From positions 202,349 through 266,348 of the forward strand of contig CACZJU010000001.1 in NCBI GenBank assembly GCA_902781515.1: a stretch of DNA of 64,000 nt, written 5' to 3'. Position numbers and translations under genes: made by a program. The notes beneath the pieces were generated by a model, which worked only from the letters and a program-made list of their open reading frames with translations, was not told the origin of the DNA and did not search any database. This document shows positions 44,226-53,411 of this stretch, piece after piece. The number at the start of each line of letters is the position of its first letter. Position 1 is the first letter of the stretch. This DNA comes from an uncultured Bacteroidales bacterium (GTDB lineage: Bacteria > Bacteroidota > Bacteroidia > Bacteroidales > Bacteroidaceae).

Positions 44226-44233
44226 TAATTTTG
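44226..44233 (+). promoter_or_regulatory. -7 box of the histidine-kinase-like gene
   Basis: TAATTTTG, 26 bases before the ATG at 44260. It excludes the longer reading that begins at TTG 44200. Confidence 0.6.
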
Positions 44234-44259
44234 CAGTGATAATTGAAAGAAATGGTTAT

Positions 44260-45756
44260 ATGAAAAGAAAACTTTTGTTACTGATATTGTGTTTAGCACC
44301 TTGTTGGGTTTGTGCTGAAGCTGAGCAGGTTAGCGATTTGCAGCAGCAGGCTGAGGCTGACATAAAGAAGGGCAATCCTGTAGGTGCCCGTTACCTTTAT
44401 ATTAAGGCTTACAAGGACTATGCAGCAAAGAAACAGACCAAAGAAGCTGTGGAATGCGGTGTGAAGGCAACCGACCTGTATTGTAGGGACAATATGTATA
44501 AAGAGGCTTTCGAAATGTTACGCGATGTTGAATATACGATTTCCGGTGTCAGCGATAAGGCTGAGCGTGCGGCTCTCTATTATCAGACTTCGTTGCAGAG
44601 GATGAAGATGTATTCTAATATCCACAGACCTGCCAACGCCAAAGAGCAGCTTGATGCTATGGAGCGTCAGGCTAAGGCATCTGGTAATGATGCGGTAATT
44701 AATGACATGCTATATAATAAGACTATTTATTACTATTCTGTTGGTCAGACTCAGAAGGGAAATGAAGCTTTTAAAGAGATGACTGACCGTATGACTGCTC
44801 AGAAAGAGTTCGGCAGGGTAGAGGATGTATATAAGACTCTGATTAACAACGGACGTCGTTCGGGTAATGCAGGTCTCGTGGATCAGTCGTATAAGAGTTA
44901 TGTGGCTTGGAAGGACTCTGTAGCTCAGTTGCAGAGGACAGCTGAAACAGATTCCCTGAAGAACAGGATTGCTGAAGGCGAAGAAGGTATTGAACAGCGT
45001 GACAAATCATTGTCGCGTCGTCGTGCTGCCATTGTAGCACTGGGTGTCGTGGCTATCGCACTCGCTGTCGTGCTGGTGCTCGCAGTCATTGCTCTCTTGC
45101 GTTCCATCGCGGTCACTCGCCGTTTGAAGCAAAAGGTACGCATAGCTAATGAGAATATTGCAATAAAGGCCCATTTCATCGGAAATATCTCTGCTCAGCT
45201 TGCTCCCACATTGCAGAAGTTGGATAATAGTAGTCCAGAGGTAGTAGCCCTGAAGAACTTTACAAACCACATTCAGACGTTGTCAGAACTGGAAAGCAAT
45301 CCAGAAGAACAACTTGAATACGAAGAAGTGCAGATTCAGCCTTTCTGCGATGAAATGGTTGAAAAAGTTCGTCCTAATGTAAAGTTGGGTGTGAACCTAA
45401 AGGTTGATGCTCCCAAGGTGCGCGTTAATATGAATAAAGAATATGTGTCGCACATACTTCACCACTTGCTCTCAAACGCTGCTTATTATGCTTCCGATGG
45501 CGGTAGCATCTGGCTCGATTTCAAGATGCGCGGTCCCCACAGTTGCCAGTTCATTGTTTCAAACACCGGCCAGTATATACCCGAGGATAAACAAGAGGAT
45601 GTCTTTAAGCCCTTCGTTGAAGTGCGCGACCTCACCGAAGGCGATGGTCTTGGTCTTCCCATCTGCCGTCAAATGGCAATGAATATGAACGGCGAGCTCA
45701 CTATCGACCCATCCTTCACCAAGGGCACTCGCTTCATCCTCAGCCTCCACTCATAG
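44260..45756 (+). CDS. Histidine-kinase-like protein with helical sensor and missing acceptor His
   Basis: 498 residues: signal peptide (LLLLILCLAPCWVCA), a TPR-like helical periplasmic region (~22-235, e.g. GARYLYIKAYKDYAAKKQT), a membrane helix (AAIVALGVVAIALAVVLVLAVIALL), then a dimerisation helix and HATPase domain. In the dimerisation helix the line FIGNISAQLAPTL aligns with the usual FLANMSHELRTPL; Ala312 replaces the phospho-acceptor His and Gln the following acid. The ATPase domain keeps the N box (HHLLSNAAYYA) and G2 box (GDGLGLPICRQM). It cannot autophosphorylate in the normal way; it may signal by binding or act with a partner kinase. No response regulator is adjacent. Confidence 0.85.
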   Translation: MKRKLLLLILCLAPCWVCAEAEQVSDLQQQAEADIKKGNPVGARYLYIKAYKDYAAKKQTKEAVECGVKATDLYCRDNMYKEAFEMLRDVEYTISGVSDKAERAALYYQTSLQRMKMYSNIHRPANAKEQLDAMERQAKASGNDAVINDMLYNKTIYYYSVGQTQKGNEAFKEMTDRMTAQKEFGRVEDVYKTLINNGRRSGNAGLVDQSYKSYVAWKDSVAQLQRTAETDSLKNRIAEGEEGIEQRDKSLSRRRAAIVALGVVAIALAVVLVLAVIALLRSIAVTRRLKQKVRIANENIAIKAHFIGNISAQLAPTLQKLDNSSPEVVALKNFTNHIQTLSELESNPEEQLEYEEVQIQPFCDEMVEKVRPNVKLGVNLKVDAPKVRVNMNKEYVSHILHHLLSNAAYYASDGGSIWLDFKMRGPHSCQFIVSNTGQYIPEDKQEDVFKPFVEVRDLTEGDGLGLPICRQMAMNMNGELTIDPSFTKGTRFILSLHS

Positions 45757-45793
45757 ATGTAATGAAAGAGGTTATATTAACCTAAGCGAACAA

Positions 45794-45878
45794 GTTAATA
45801 TTATCTATGCCTATAGGTTAATATTATCTATGCCTATAGGTTAATATTATCTATGCCTATAGGTTAATATTATCTATG
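45794..45878. repeat. 23-bp perfect tandem repeat, 3.7 copies
   Basis: Unit starts at 45794, 45817, 45840 and 45863 (last copy 16 bases). Each unit has GTTAATATTATC followed by TATGCCTATAG; the junction gives the palindrome CCTATAGG. There are no unique spacers, so it is not a CRISPR. It lies in the 236-base gap between the kinase-like gene and nifJ. Confidence 0.92.
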
Positions 45879-45914
45879 GTGCTAGATTGTAGAAGTAGAA
45901 TCATTTAGTCAGAA

Positions 45915-45950
45915 GAAGCGACGCATCCGATTGGGTGCGTCGCTTCTTGT
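45915..45950. terminator. Long-stem terminator hairpin
   Basis: Fifteen-base-pair stem AGAAGCGACGCATCC / GGGTGCGTCGCTTCT (one G-T) with a 4-base loop. It is suited to terminate either flanking convergent gene. Confidence 0.75.
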
Positions 45951-45956
45951 ATGAGT

Positions 45957-45989
45957 AGTATGGTCAGCTGTTACGGCTGACCATACTCT
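45957..45989. terminator. Second hairpin adjoining the nifJ stop
   Basis: Inverted repeat TATGGTCAGC / GCTGACCATA around a short loop, directly after the nifJ stop codon on the minus strand. End points are accurate to a few bases. Confidence 0.7.
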
Positions 45990-45992
45990 TTC

Positions 45993-48900
45993 TTAATCCT
46001 CCCAGTTCTCCTGCGTCTTGCGAACGTAGGTCTTGTAGCGGAGCTGAGCCATGCGCTGAGCTTCAGCGAAGAGTTCCTCGGCCTCGTTGGGGTAAGCCTT
46101 CTTGACGGAGAGGTAACGAACCTCGCCAAGCAGGAAGTCGTGGAAGTTCTCCCAATTTGGCTCCTTAGAGTCGAGAGAGAATGGGTTCTTGCCTTCCTCA
46201 GCCAGAGCTGGGTTGAAACGCCACAGATGCCAGTAACCGCATTCAACAGCCTTCTTTTCTTCGGCCTGGCTCTTACCCATACCGCCCTTGGCCTTCAGAC
46301 CGTGGTTGATACAAGGAGCGTAGGCGATGATGATTGAAGGTCCGTGCCAAGCTTCAGCCTCGCGGATAGCCTTGAGGGTCTGTGCGTGGTCGGCGCCCAT
46401 AGCAATCTGAGCTACATATACATAACCGTAGGTGGTAGCAATCATACCCAGATCCTTCTTGCGGATGCGCTTACCCTGAGCTGCGAACTGAGCGATAGCA
46501 CCAAGAGGAGTAGCCTTAGAAGCCTGACCGCCGGTGTTAGAGTAAACCTCAGTATCGAGCACGAGAATGTTAACGTCCTCACCGCTGGCAATTACGTGGT
46601 CGAGACCACCGTAACCGATGTCGTAAGAAGCACCGTCGCCACCGATAATCCACTGTGAACGCTTAACCAGATAGTGATCCAGAGTCTGGAGCTCCTTGCA
46701 AACGGGGCAGCCCTTAGCCGCGCTCTCAGCGATGCAAGCACGAAGCTTTGGAGCAATCTCCTTGGTCTTGTCAGCATCGTCCTTATTTGCAATCCATTCA
46801 GCAGCCAGAGCCTTGTACTCATCGCTGGCATTGCCGTCAATCATCTCCTGCAGCAGCTTAGCTACGCGCTCCTTCATCTTCTTGTTACCAAGAGCCATAC
46901 CCAGACCGAACTCGCAGAAGTCCTCGAACAGTGAGTTGGTAGAAGGAATAGAAGCAGAGTAGATAGAAGAACAACCAGTAGCGTTGGCAATCATCTGGCG
47001 GTCACCGTACAACTGAGAAATCAACTTAACGTATGGAGTCTCACCGCAACCAGAGCAAGCGCCAGAGAACTCGAACAGAGGCTGAGCGAACTGAGAGTTC
47101 TTCACATTGCTCTTGATGTCAACAAGATTCTGCTTAGAAGGAACCTTCACGAGCTTATCCCAATCGGCAGCCATCTTCTTCATGTCGGCAGCATCAGGAT
47201 TGAATGGAACCATCGTGAGGGCCTTACCCAGCTTAGGATTACCCGGGCAGATATCGGCGCAGTTGCCGCAACCCAGACAGTCGAGAACAGAAGGCTCGAT
47301 TACGAAGTGCATGCCCTTCATAGCTGCAGGCGCCTTCATCTCTATGCTGTCAATTTCGAAGCCAGCCAACTCATCGTCGGTCAATACGAACGGACGGATG
47401 GCTGCATGAGGACAAATGTAAGCACACTGGTTACACTGGATACAGTTGTCTTTATTCCAAGCTGGAACGAAAGCCTCAACACCACGCTTCTCGTAAGCGG
47501 CTGTGCCAACTTCCCAAGAACCGTCGACTGTGTTGTGCTTAACGAAGTCAGAAACCTTCAGCAGGTCGCCGGCCTGAGCATTGATAGGACGTACCAGTTC
47601 CTTAACGAATGCGGGAGCGTTATCAACTTTCTCCGCATCGTCGGGCAGGTTAGCCCACTCGGGCTTAACAGTCAGCTGAACGTATTCGCCACCACGATCA
47701 ATAGCAGCATAGTTCTTATCAACAACGTCCTGACCCTTAGCACCGTAGGACTTCAGGGCAGCAGCCTTCATCTTCTCAACAGCGAGCTCTACTGGAATTA
47801 CGCCGGTGATACGGAAGAATGCGCTCTGCAGGATGGTGTTGGTGCGGTTGCCCAGACCAATCTCCTGAGCAATCTTGGTGGCGTTGATAGTGTAAACAGT
47901 AATGTTGTTCTGTGCGAAATAACGCTTTACTTTGTTGGGCATGAACTTCTCCAGCTCGTCGGCATCGAAGATGGTGTTCAGCAGGAACTGACCGTTCTTC
48001 TGCAAACCGCGAGTTACGTCGTACATGTGCAGGTAAGCCTGAACATGACAAGCTACGAAGTTAGGTGTAGTTACCAGGTAGGTAGAGCGGATAGGTGTAT
48101 CACCGAAACGCAAGTGAGAGCAGGTGAAGCCTCCCGATTTCTTAGAGTCGTAAGAGAAGTAAGCCTGGCAGTACTTGTTGGTGTTGTCACCAATAATCTT
48201 AACTGAGTTCTTGTTAGCACCAACGGTACCATCAGCACCCAGACCATAGAACTTAGCCTGGAACATGCCAGCGCCGCCCAGAGCGATTTCCTCAACCTCA
48301 GGCAGTGAGGTGAAGGTAACGTCGTCTACGATACCAACAGTGAAGTGGTTCTTTGGCTCGGGCATAGCGAGGTTGTTGAACACGCTGATGATTTGAGCAG
48401 GGGTTGTGTCGCGGCTACCAAGACCGTAGCGACCACCAACGATAACGGGACGATCCTGAACATCGAAGAAGGCATCCTTGACATCAAGGTACAGAGGCTC
48501 GCCATTTGCGCCTGGCTCCTTAGTGCGGTCAAGAACAGCAATCTTCTTGACAGTCTTAGGAACAGCTGCCAGCAGATGCTTAACAGAGAATGGACGATAC
48601 AGGTGAACAGAAATCATACCAACCTTCTGACCGTTAGCGTTCAGATAGTCAATAGCCTCGCGGGCTGCATCGGTAGCAGAACCCATGAGGATGATTATGC
48701 GGTCGGCATCCTTGGCTCCGTAGTATGAGAACAAGTGATACTCGCGACCTGTAATCTTAGAAATCTCGCCCAGATACTTCTCGACGACCTCGGGAACTGC
48801 ATCGTAGTATGGGTTGCAGGCCTCACGATGTGTGAAGAATGTCTCAGGGTTCTCAGCGGTACCACGGGTGATAGGACGCTCAGGACTCATAGCACGGTCG

Positions 48901-49517
48901 CGGAAACGCTTAACAAATTCTTCCTTAACCAGAGGACGGATATCCTCCATGTCCATCATCTCAATCTTGTGATACTCGTGAGAGGTTCGGAAACCGTCGA
49001 AGAAATTAACGAATGGAACCATTGTCTCGAGAGTAGCCAAGTGAGGTACAGCTGTGAGGTCCATAACCTCCTGTACAGAACCAGAGCAGAACATAGCGAA
49101 ACCTGTCTGACGGCAAGCCATTACGTCCTGGTGGTCACCGAATATACACAGAGAGTGTGAAGCCAGCGTACGGGCAGAAACATCGAATACGCAAGGAATC
49201 AGCTCACCGGCAATCTTGTACATATTAGGAATCATAAGGAGCAGACCCTGAGATGCGGTGAAGGTGGTGGTCAAGGCACCAGCCTGCAATGAACCGTGAA
49301 CGGCACCGGCAGCACCAGCCTCTGACTGCATTTCCTGAACACTGACGTTCTGACCCCAGAGGTTCTTACGACCACGGGCAGCCCACTCGTCAACATGTTC
49401 CGCCATTGGCGAAGACGGAGTGATGGGGTAGATAGCAGCTACCTCCGAGAACATATAGCTCACGTGAGCCGCAGCCTCGTTACCATCACAGGTAATGAAT
49501 TTCTTTTCTTTAGCCAT
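45993..49517 (-). CDS. nifJ: Pyruvate:ferredoxin (flavodoxin) oxidoreductase
   Basis: Single-chain PFOR oxidising pyruvate to acetyl-CoA and CO2 with electrons to ferredoxin, central to anaerobic metabolism. 1174 residues in the usual order: alpha domain (VSYMFSEVAAIYPITPSSPMAE), gamma domain (~415-630), two [4Fe-4S] motifs (CIQCNQCAYICPHAAIRPF and CLGCGNCADICPGN), then the TPP domain with SGACSGCGETPYVKL, NATGCSSIYSAS and GGDGASYDIGYGGLDHVI. Codon bias indicates high expression. It is a single-gene unit with promoter TATCTTTG at 49576-49569. Confidence 0.97.
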   Translation of the reverse strand: MAKEKKFITCDGNEAAAHVSYMFSEVAAIYPITPSSPMAEHVDEWAARGRKNLWGQNVSVQEMQSEAGAAGAVHGSLQAGALTTTFTASQGLLLMIPNMYKIAGELIPCVFDVSARTLASHSLCIFGDHQDVMACRQTGFAMFCSGSVQEVMDLTAVPHLATLETMVPFVNFFDGFRTSHEYHKIEMMDMEDIRPLVKEEFVKRFRDRAMSPERPITRGTAENPETFFTHREACNPYYDAVPEVVEKYLGEISKITGREYHLFSYYGAKDADRIIILMGSATDAAREAIDYLNANGQKVGMISVHLYRPFSVKHLLAAVPKTVKKIAVLDRTKEPGANGEPLYLDVKDAFFDVQDRPVIVGGRYGLGSRDTTPAQIISVFNNLAMPEPKNHFTVGIVDDVTFTSLPEVEEIALGGAGMFQAKFYGLGADGTVGANKNSVKIIGDNTNKYCQAYFSYDSKKSGGFTCSHLRFGDTPIRSTYLVTTPNFVACHVQAYLHMYDVTRGLQKNGQFLLNTIFDADELEKFMPNKVKRYFAQNNITVYTINATKIAQEIGLGNRTNTILQSAFFRITGVIPVELAVEKMKAAALKSYGAKGQDVVDKNYAAIDRGGEYVQLTVKPEWANLPDDAEKVDNAPAFVKELVRPINAQAGDLLKVSDFVKHNTVDGSWEVGTAAYEKRGVEAFVPAWNKDNCIQCNQCAYICPHAAIRPFVLTDDELAGFEIDSIEMKAPAAMKGMHFVIEPSVLDCLGCGNCADICPGNPKLGKALTMVPFNPDAADMKKMAADWDKLVKVPSKQNLVDIKSNVKNSQFAQPLFEFSGACSGCGETPYVKLISQLYGDRQMIANATGCSSIYSASIPSTNSLFEDFCEFGLGMALGNKKMKERVAKLLQEMIDGNASDEYKALAAEWIANKDDADKTKEIAPKLRACIAESAAKGCPVCKELQTLDHYLVKRSQWIIGGDGASYDIGYGGLDHVIASGEDVNILVLDTEVYSNTGGQASKATPLGAIAQFAAQGKRIRKKDLGMIATTYGYVYVAQIAMGADHAQTLKAIREAEAWHGPSIIIAYAPCINHGLKAKGGMGKSQAEEKKAVECGYWHLWRFNPALAEEGKNPFSLDSKEPNWENFHDFLLGEVRYLSVKKAYPNEAEELFAEAQRMAQLRYKTYVRKTQENWED

Positions 49518-49568
49518 AAATTTTAGCGTTTATGAGTTTGTTAAATACTTGGTTTTAAATTACGGGCG

Positions 49569-49576
49569 CAAAGATA
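49569..49576 (-). promoter_or_regulatory. -7 box of nifJ
   Basis: TATCTTTG on the minus strand, giving a leader of roughly 45 bases. Confidence 0.72.
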
Positions 49577-49616
49577 CCTAAAAATAGTGATAATGCAAAG
49601 TATAGATGACAAAAAG

Positions 49617-50714
49617 TTATCTTATGATAAGTTTTCGCCCTTGGTGAATGTACACTCCTGGATGCATAGGACGTGATACGGAGCGTCCACCGAGGTCGTA
49701 ATAGACATCTTTCTCATTGGTTGTCGGTATTGCATCAATGTCCGTTAGGGATTCATCATATAGGTATGTCAGACTAATGTCGTCAACAAGAATCTGAGCA
49801 GGAGTGTTCCCGCTGTTCTTCTTTTGAAAGCCGAAGATAAGGTCGAAGGACTTGGGCTCGTTTTTTACCTCAAAGTTGTAAGTTAATACTCTTGCTGTCG
49901 TGACAGTTCTGTTAATTGCTCTTGATGTCTTTCCAACGACATAGGCCGACAGGTTCTTCATATTGGCAAGGTCGCAATTCCAAGAGAGTGACAGAGTGTA
50001 CTTTCCCACAGGCAGCATTGTCTGTTTAAGAGCTTTGAGGACTACGGCTTTATCAGTCCAGTTAGCACGAAGATAAAGTTGACCATTGTGGTCGGCATTG
50101 CTGTTTTCAATGAAGCACCATCCGTCAAGATTCTGGTACTGTTCTTCCCATCCATCAATATCGTAGATGCTGAATGCTCCATCTGTAGTTAGCCGTTGAC
50201 CTTGTGGTGTGTTGAAGTCGAGATTGTTGCCAAGAAAACCTGCCACATCAATATCGGTTTTATTCTCGTAAGCGTATTCTAGGAATGCTGTATTCAAGTC
50301 AGCGATGGCAGCCTTTTCTTTTTCGTCGTTGCTTGTATATGTGGTTGAGGAATATGTGTCGCCAGCAGCTATGGAGAGGGCTTTTGTACCTGCAATCATT
50401 CCATTGTAGCTCTTAAACAAGCGCAGTGATACATCTGTACTATCTAATTGTGCTGTAAGTTCGTCTTTAAGTGTAGCGTATTCTGAGGTGCGTGTTTCAT
50501 CATCAAGCGCCAGACTTACTTCTTTTACCTTTTTGATGAGATCGGTCCATGCTCCTGCACTCATAGTCACGCGTCGATAGTCGGTACCATCAATCGGGTT
50601 ATAGTCGTTTTCGAAGCGTTCCAGTGCAGCAAGCAGTTTTGCACGGTCGGTTTGAGCCCATGTATTGCTTGTGAAACAAATCAGCGATATTAGTATTATT
50701 ATAAATTTCTTCAT
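49617..50714 (-). CDS. Secreted protein with T9SS-like C-terminal motif
   Basis: A 365-residue protein (signal peptide IIILISLICFTSNTWAQ). Residues ~22-160 are helical, resembling the spacers of the giant protein at 30-34 kb. A beta-jelly-roll follows (~175-325: YDIDGWEEQYQNLDGW, TMLPVGKYTLSLSWNCD, ILVDDISLTYLYD). The end VYYDLGGRSVSRP...GVYIHQGRKLIIR is a Por-type sorting motif. No active site is evident. It starts 13 bases after the metallophosphoesterase gene, so the two are probably exported partners. Confidence 0.75.
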   Translation of the reverse strand: MKKFIIILISLICFTSNTWAQTDRAKLLAALERFENDYNPIDGTDYRRVTMSAGAWTDLIKKVKEVSLALDDETRTSEYATLKDELTAQLDSTDVSLRLFKSYNGMIAGTKALSIAAGDTYSSTTYTSNDEKEKAAIADLNTAFLEYAYENKTDIDVAGFLGNNLDFNTPQGQRLTTDGAFSIYDIDGWEEQYQNLDGWCFIENSNADHNGQLYLRANWTDKAVVLKALKQTMLPVGKYTLSLSWNCDLANMKNLSAYVVGKTSRAINRTVTTARVLTYNFEVKNEPKSFDLIFGFQKKNSGNTPAQILVDDISLTYLYDESLTDIDAIPTTNEKDVYYDLGGRSVSRPMHPGVYIHQGRKLIIR

Positions 50715-50727
50715 CGTCTGTTAAATA

Positions 50728-52137
50728 TTAAAATTGGGCTTGAACGACTTCCTTTACGCCTTCACCGCGTTTAAAGAGTACGATGTATGCATTGTTGCTT
50801 TGTTCTGTATTTCCAGGTGCGGCTACCGTGTAGTCGTGCACCTTGTTGCTGCTGTTCACTGTGGAGGTGTAAGTCCGGTCTGAGAAACGATGATAGTGCC
50901 CTGAGAAGTGTTGAACTTTGCCGTCAGTACGTCCTGCGGCCTTCATCATTATAGCAGATAATGGGTCTTTCTTCAATTTGTTTGCTTGTGTGGCATTGTT
51001 GTATGCAATATCGCTGATGTTGCTTCCGTAGGCAGACTCATCGCTTGTGGGAATGTATAATCCCTTGTCGTTTTGGTCGAGCCACCAACGGTTACAATCG
51101 CTTCCGGCAAGCCATGGGAAGTGTTGCATCCAGACGCTTGCATCGTCGGTATGATTGTCTACGAAGTTGTTGAGAGCCGAGATGACACCGTCGGGAGCAT
51201 AATATGTCGCCTTTGTGAGCGTTGTAGAGCCCCATTTAAGGAAAGTGCCCTTATATAGTTTTTGGAACCAATAGGTGTGGGCGCAATAGAAACGTACGTC
51301 TTTGAACTTAAATGTAAAAGGTTTCGACTGAAAGTCAACTGATTTGGAATTGTCCTCGAAGTATTGTATATTTTCATCGAAAACGCCAGTGCCATTCCAA
51401 TAACTGTTGTTGTCCACAATGGCCGAAATGGTTTTATTGTCGGCATTCGCTCCACTGGATGTTACTCCGTAGTCCGGATCGTCGCCTGTCCAATAGTCCG
51501 GAGACAAGTCGTGGTTGCCAGCTATGAAGATAAAAGGTACACCAGCGGCCTTTGCCACTTCTGCCGTAGCGTTTAGGAAATTGTCATGTGAACCGTTGCT
51601 GCCGTCATCGCCCTTGTCTTGGTCAATATCGCCCAAGCAGAAGATGATGCTTGCCTTGGGCACAATGTTGGTGGCTCCTTCTGTAGTAAAGGATACTTTT
51701 TTGCTGCCGTCCTTGCCCATCGCGATGATGTTATTCATAATACGGGTCATATCTTCAGAACTAGTCCCGTCGTGACTGCTGCCTTGATTTATGTGGCAGT
51801 CAGAAATGAATACGCCGCAGAACCAAACATCTTCCTCAATGCGGAAGCCGTAGGCTTTGTTGTTATATACGAACACCTTCAGTTCACCGTAGTTCCAGGT
51901 AGTGGTCATGGGATTGGGCTTTACCTGAGAAGCAGCAACAGTCTTACCATCAACCTTTATGCCTGTAACGAGACCGCTGAGGTTAGTACCTGCAGGTAAT
52001 GTGATGGTTGTAAATCCCTTGCTGTTACGCTCTGCCACTTCGTCATAGGCGATGCCGTTAAGGGTGAACGTCATTTGAGCTGTTCCACATATGCAGACAA
52101 TGCAGAACAGTATAAGAATATTAAATCGTTTCAACAT
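50728..52137 (-). CDS. Secreted metallophosphoesterase
   Basis: A 469-residue exported calcineurin-like phosphoesterase. After a signal peptide (ILILFCIVCICGTAQ) and an N-terminal beta domain come the metal-binding blocks in order: FISDCHIN, CLGDIDQDKGD, FIAGNHDLS, MQHFPWL and FSGHYHRFSD. All five blocks are intact, so activity on a phosphoester is likely; the substrate is unknown. It lacks the C-terminal sorting motif of its neighbour. First gene of the pair with the secreted protein at 49.6-50.7 kb. Confidence 0.88.
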   Translation of the reverse strand: MLKRFNILILFCIVCICGTAQMTFTLNGIAYDEVAERNSKGFTTITLPAGTNLSGLVTGIKVDGKTVAASQVKPNPMTTTWNYGELKVFVYNNKAYGFRIEEDVWFCGVFISDCHINQGSSHDGTSSEDMTRIMNNIIAMGKDGSKKVSFTTEGATNIVPKASIIFCLGDIDQDKGDDGSNGSHDNFLNATAEVAKAAGVPFIFIAGNHDLSPDYWTGDDPDYGVTSSGANADNKTISAIVDNNSYWNGTGVFDENIQYFEDNSKSVDFQSKPFTFKFKDVRFYCAHTYWFQKLYKGTFLKWGSTTLTKATYYAPDGVISALNNFVDNHTDDASVWMQHFPWLAGSDCNRWWLDQNDKGLYIPTSDESAYGSNISDIAYNNATQANKLKKDPLSAIMMKAAGRTDGKVQHFSGHYHRFSDRTYTSTVNSSNKVHDYTVAAPGNTEQSNNAYIVLFKRGEGVKEVVQAQF

Positions 52138-52161
52138 TTATATATTTTTGATAAAGTAAAA

Positions 52162-53340
52162 TCAATAGAGGAAGCCGAGAAGCCAGAGGGGGATTTGGCG
52201 CTCGTCGCCACGGCGTATTCCGTCCATAGCGTAATAAAGTCCTGATAGCTGGCGCTTGGGTTGTTCGGAAAGAACACGGAAGCGGTGCTTGCCATCAACT
52301 ACAAATGTGCATGAACGGTCTCCTGCATTTACTATGTGACGTCCCCAAAGGGCATTCTGGAAGAACGTCTCTATGGCTTCCTGTCTTGGCACCTGATGAG
52401 GTCTGATGGCATGTGCCAGATTGGGGTTGTGAAGCAGCACTCTGGCGGGTTTCTTGGGTGAACTTTCACCAAGACGGTAGATGATGTTCACCAGTCGGGC
52501 ATCGGACAGGTATTTGATGTAGTTTGCCACTGTGGCACGACTGGTTTGTATGTCGGCTGCCAGTTGACTGACGTTCGGCGTTTGAGTAGGTTCCATTGCC
52601 AAGAGATACAGCAAGCGCTTTATCTTCGACAGGTATTTCAGTTCTATCTGTTTAATGAGCAGGATGTCCACTTCTATCATCATGTTCATGGTCTTCACCA
52701 GATTCTCCGAGAAGTTTCGCTGTTCAAGGAAGAATGGGTAGTAACCGTGATGGATGTATGAGTCGAAGTGCTCAAGGGGATTCACCTGACGACATACCTC
52801 GGCTGCTATCTGACCGTGGTGTGCCATAATGTCTTCAAGAGTGTGCGGCTTCAGATTCAGTCCGGTCTTGATGTTCAGGTACTCACGGAACGAGAACCCT
52901 CTAAGGTTATACGATTTGACGATTCCGTTAAGTTCAGGATTCTCTTCCTTCAACCGCATTACACTGGAGCCCGTGAACACGATACGCAGTCCGGGAAGTT
53001 CGTCGTAGCATCGGCGTAGTTCCTTGCTCCAGTCAGGTTCCTTGAACACTTGGTCGATTAGCAAAACCCGTCCTCCAGCTTCATAGAACTGGTGGGCAAA
53101 TTCCGAAATGGTGTGCCCTTGGAAATAGAAGTTGTTCATGTTGATGTAGAGACACTTACGGTCTTCCACCTTGAATTTCTCGCGAGCATATGACAACAGA
53201 AATGATGTCTTGCCCACACCACGGCTGCCCTTGATACCTATGAGGCGGTCGCGCCAGTCGATTTCGTCCATAAGAAGTCGGCGCACAGGGGCGTGTACGT
53301 GATGAACCAAATAAGCGTGCGTGCGAAAGAGTGATTCCAT
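52162..53340 (-). CDS. AAA-type ATPase with DUF4143-like C-terminus
   Basis: A 392-residue protein with Walker A GIKGSRGVGKTSFLLSYA, Walker B-like RVLLIDQVF and sensor VFTGSSVMRLKE. After ~215 a winged-helix segment (SQLAADIQTSRATVANYIKYLSDARLVNIIYRL) leads to the DUF4143 part (PARVLLHNPNLAHAI). Such proteins are common in Bacteroidota in many copies and sometimes linked to toxin-antitoxin or mobile regions; function is unknown. ATG 53340 is chosen because TACATTTG ends seven bases before it, implying leaderless translation; the longer frame starts inside or before the promoter. Confidence 0.87.
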   Translation of the reverse strand: MESLFRTHAYLVHHVHAPVRRLLMDEIDWRDRLIGIKGSRGVGKTSFLLSYAREKFKVEDRKCLYINMNNFYFQGHTISEFAHQFYEAGGRVLLIDQVFKEPDWSKELRRCYDELPGLRIVFTGSSVMRLKEENPELNGIVKSYNLRGFSFREYLNIKTGLNLKPHTLEDIMAHHGQIAAEVCRQVNPLEHFDSYIHHGYYPFFLEQRNFSENLVKTMNMMIEVDILLIKQIELKYLSKIKRLLYLLAMEPTQTPNVSQLAADIQTSRATVANYIKYLSDARLVNIIYRLGESSPKKPARVLLHNPNLAHAIRPHQVPRQEAIETFFQNALWGRHIVNAGDRSCTFVVDGKHRFRVLSEQPKRQLSGLYYAMDGIRRGDERQIPLWLLGFLY

Positions 53341-53347
53341 AGCGCCG

Positions 53348-53355
53348 CAAATGTA
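53348..53355 (-). promoter_or_regulatory. -7 box of the AAA ATPase gene
   Basis: TACATTTG on the minus strand, seven bases before the ATG at 53340. Confidence 0.6.
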
Positions 53356-53411
53356 CGAAAAAAAGTTGAATTTGCAAACCGGAGTTGACAAAAAGTGCTT
53401 TTTACTTCGAT

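Noticed and set aside
45794-45878. CRISPR-like spacing of direct repeats
   Set aside because: The copies abut directly without spacers and no cas genes are nearby, so it is a simple tandem repeat.
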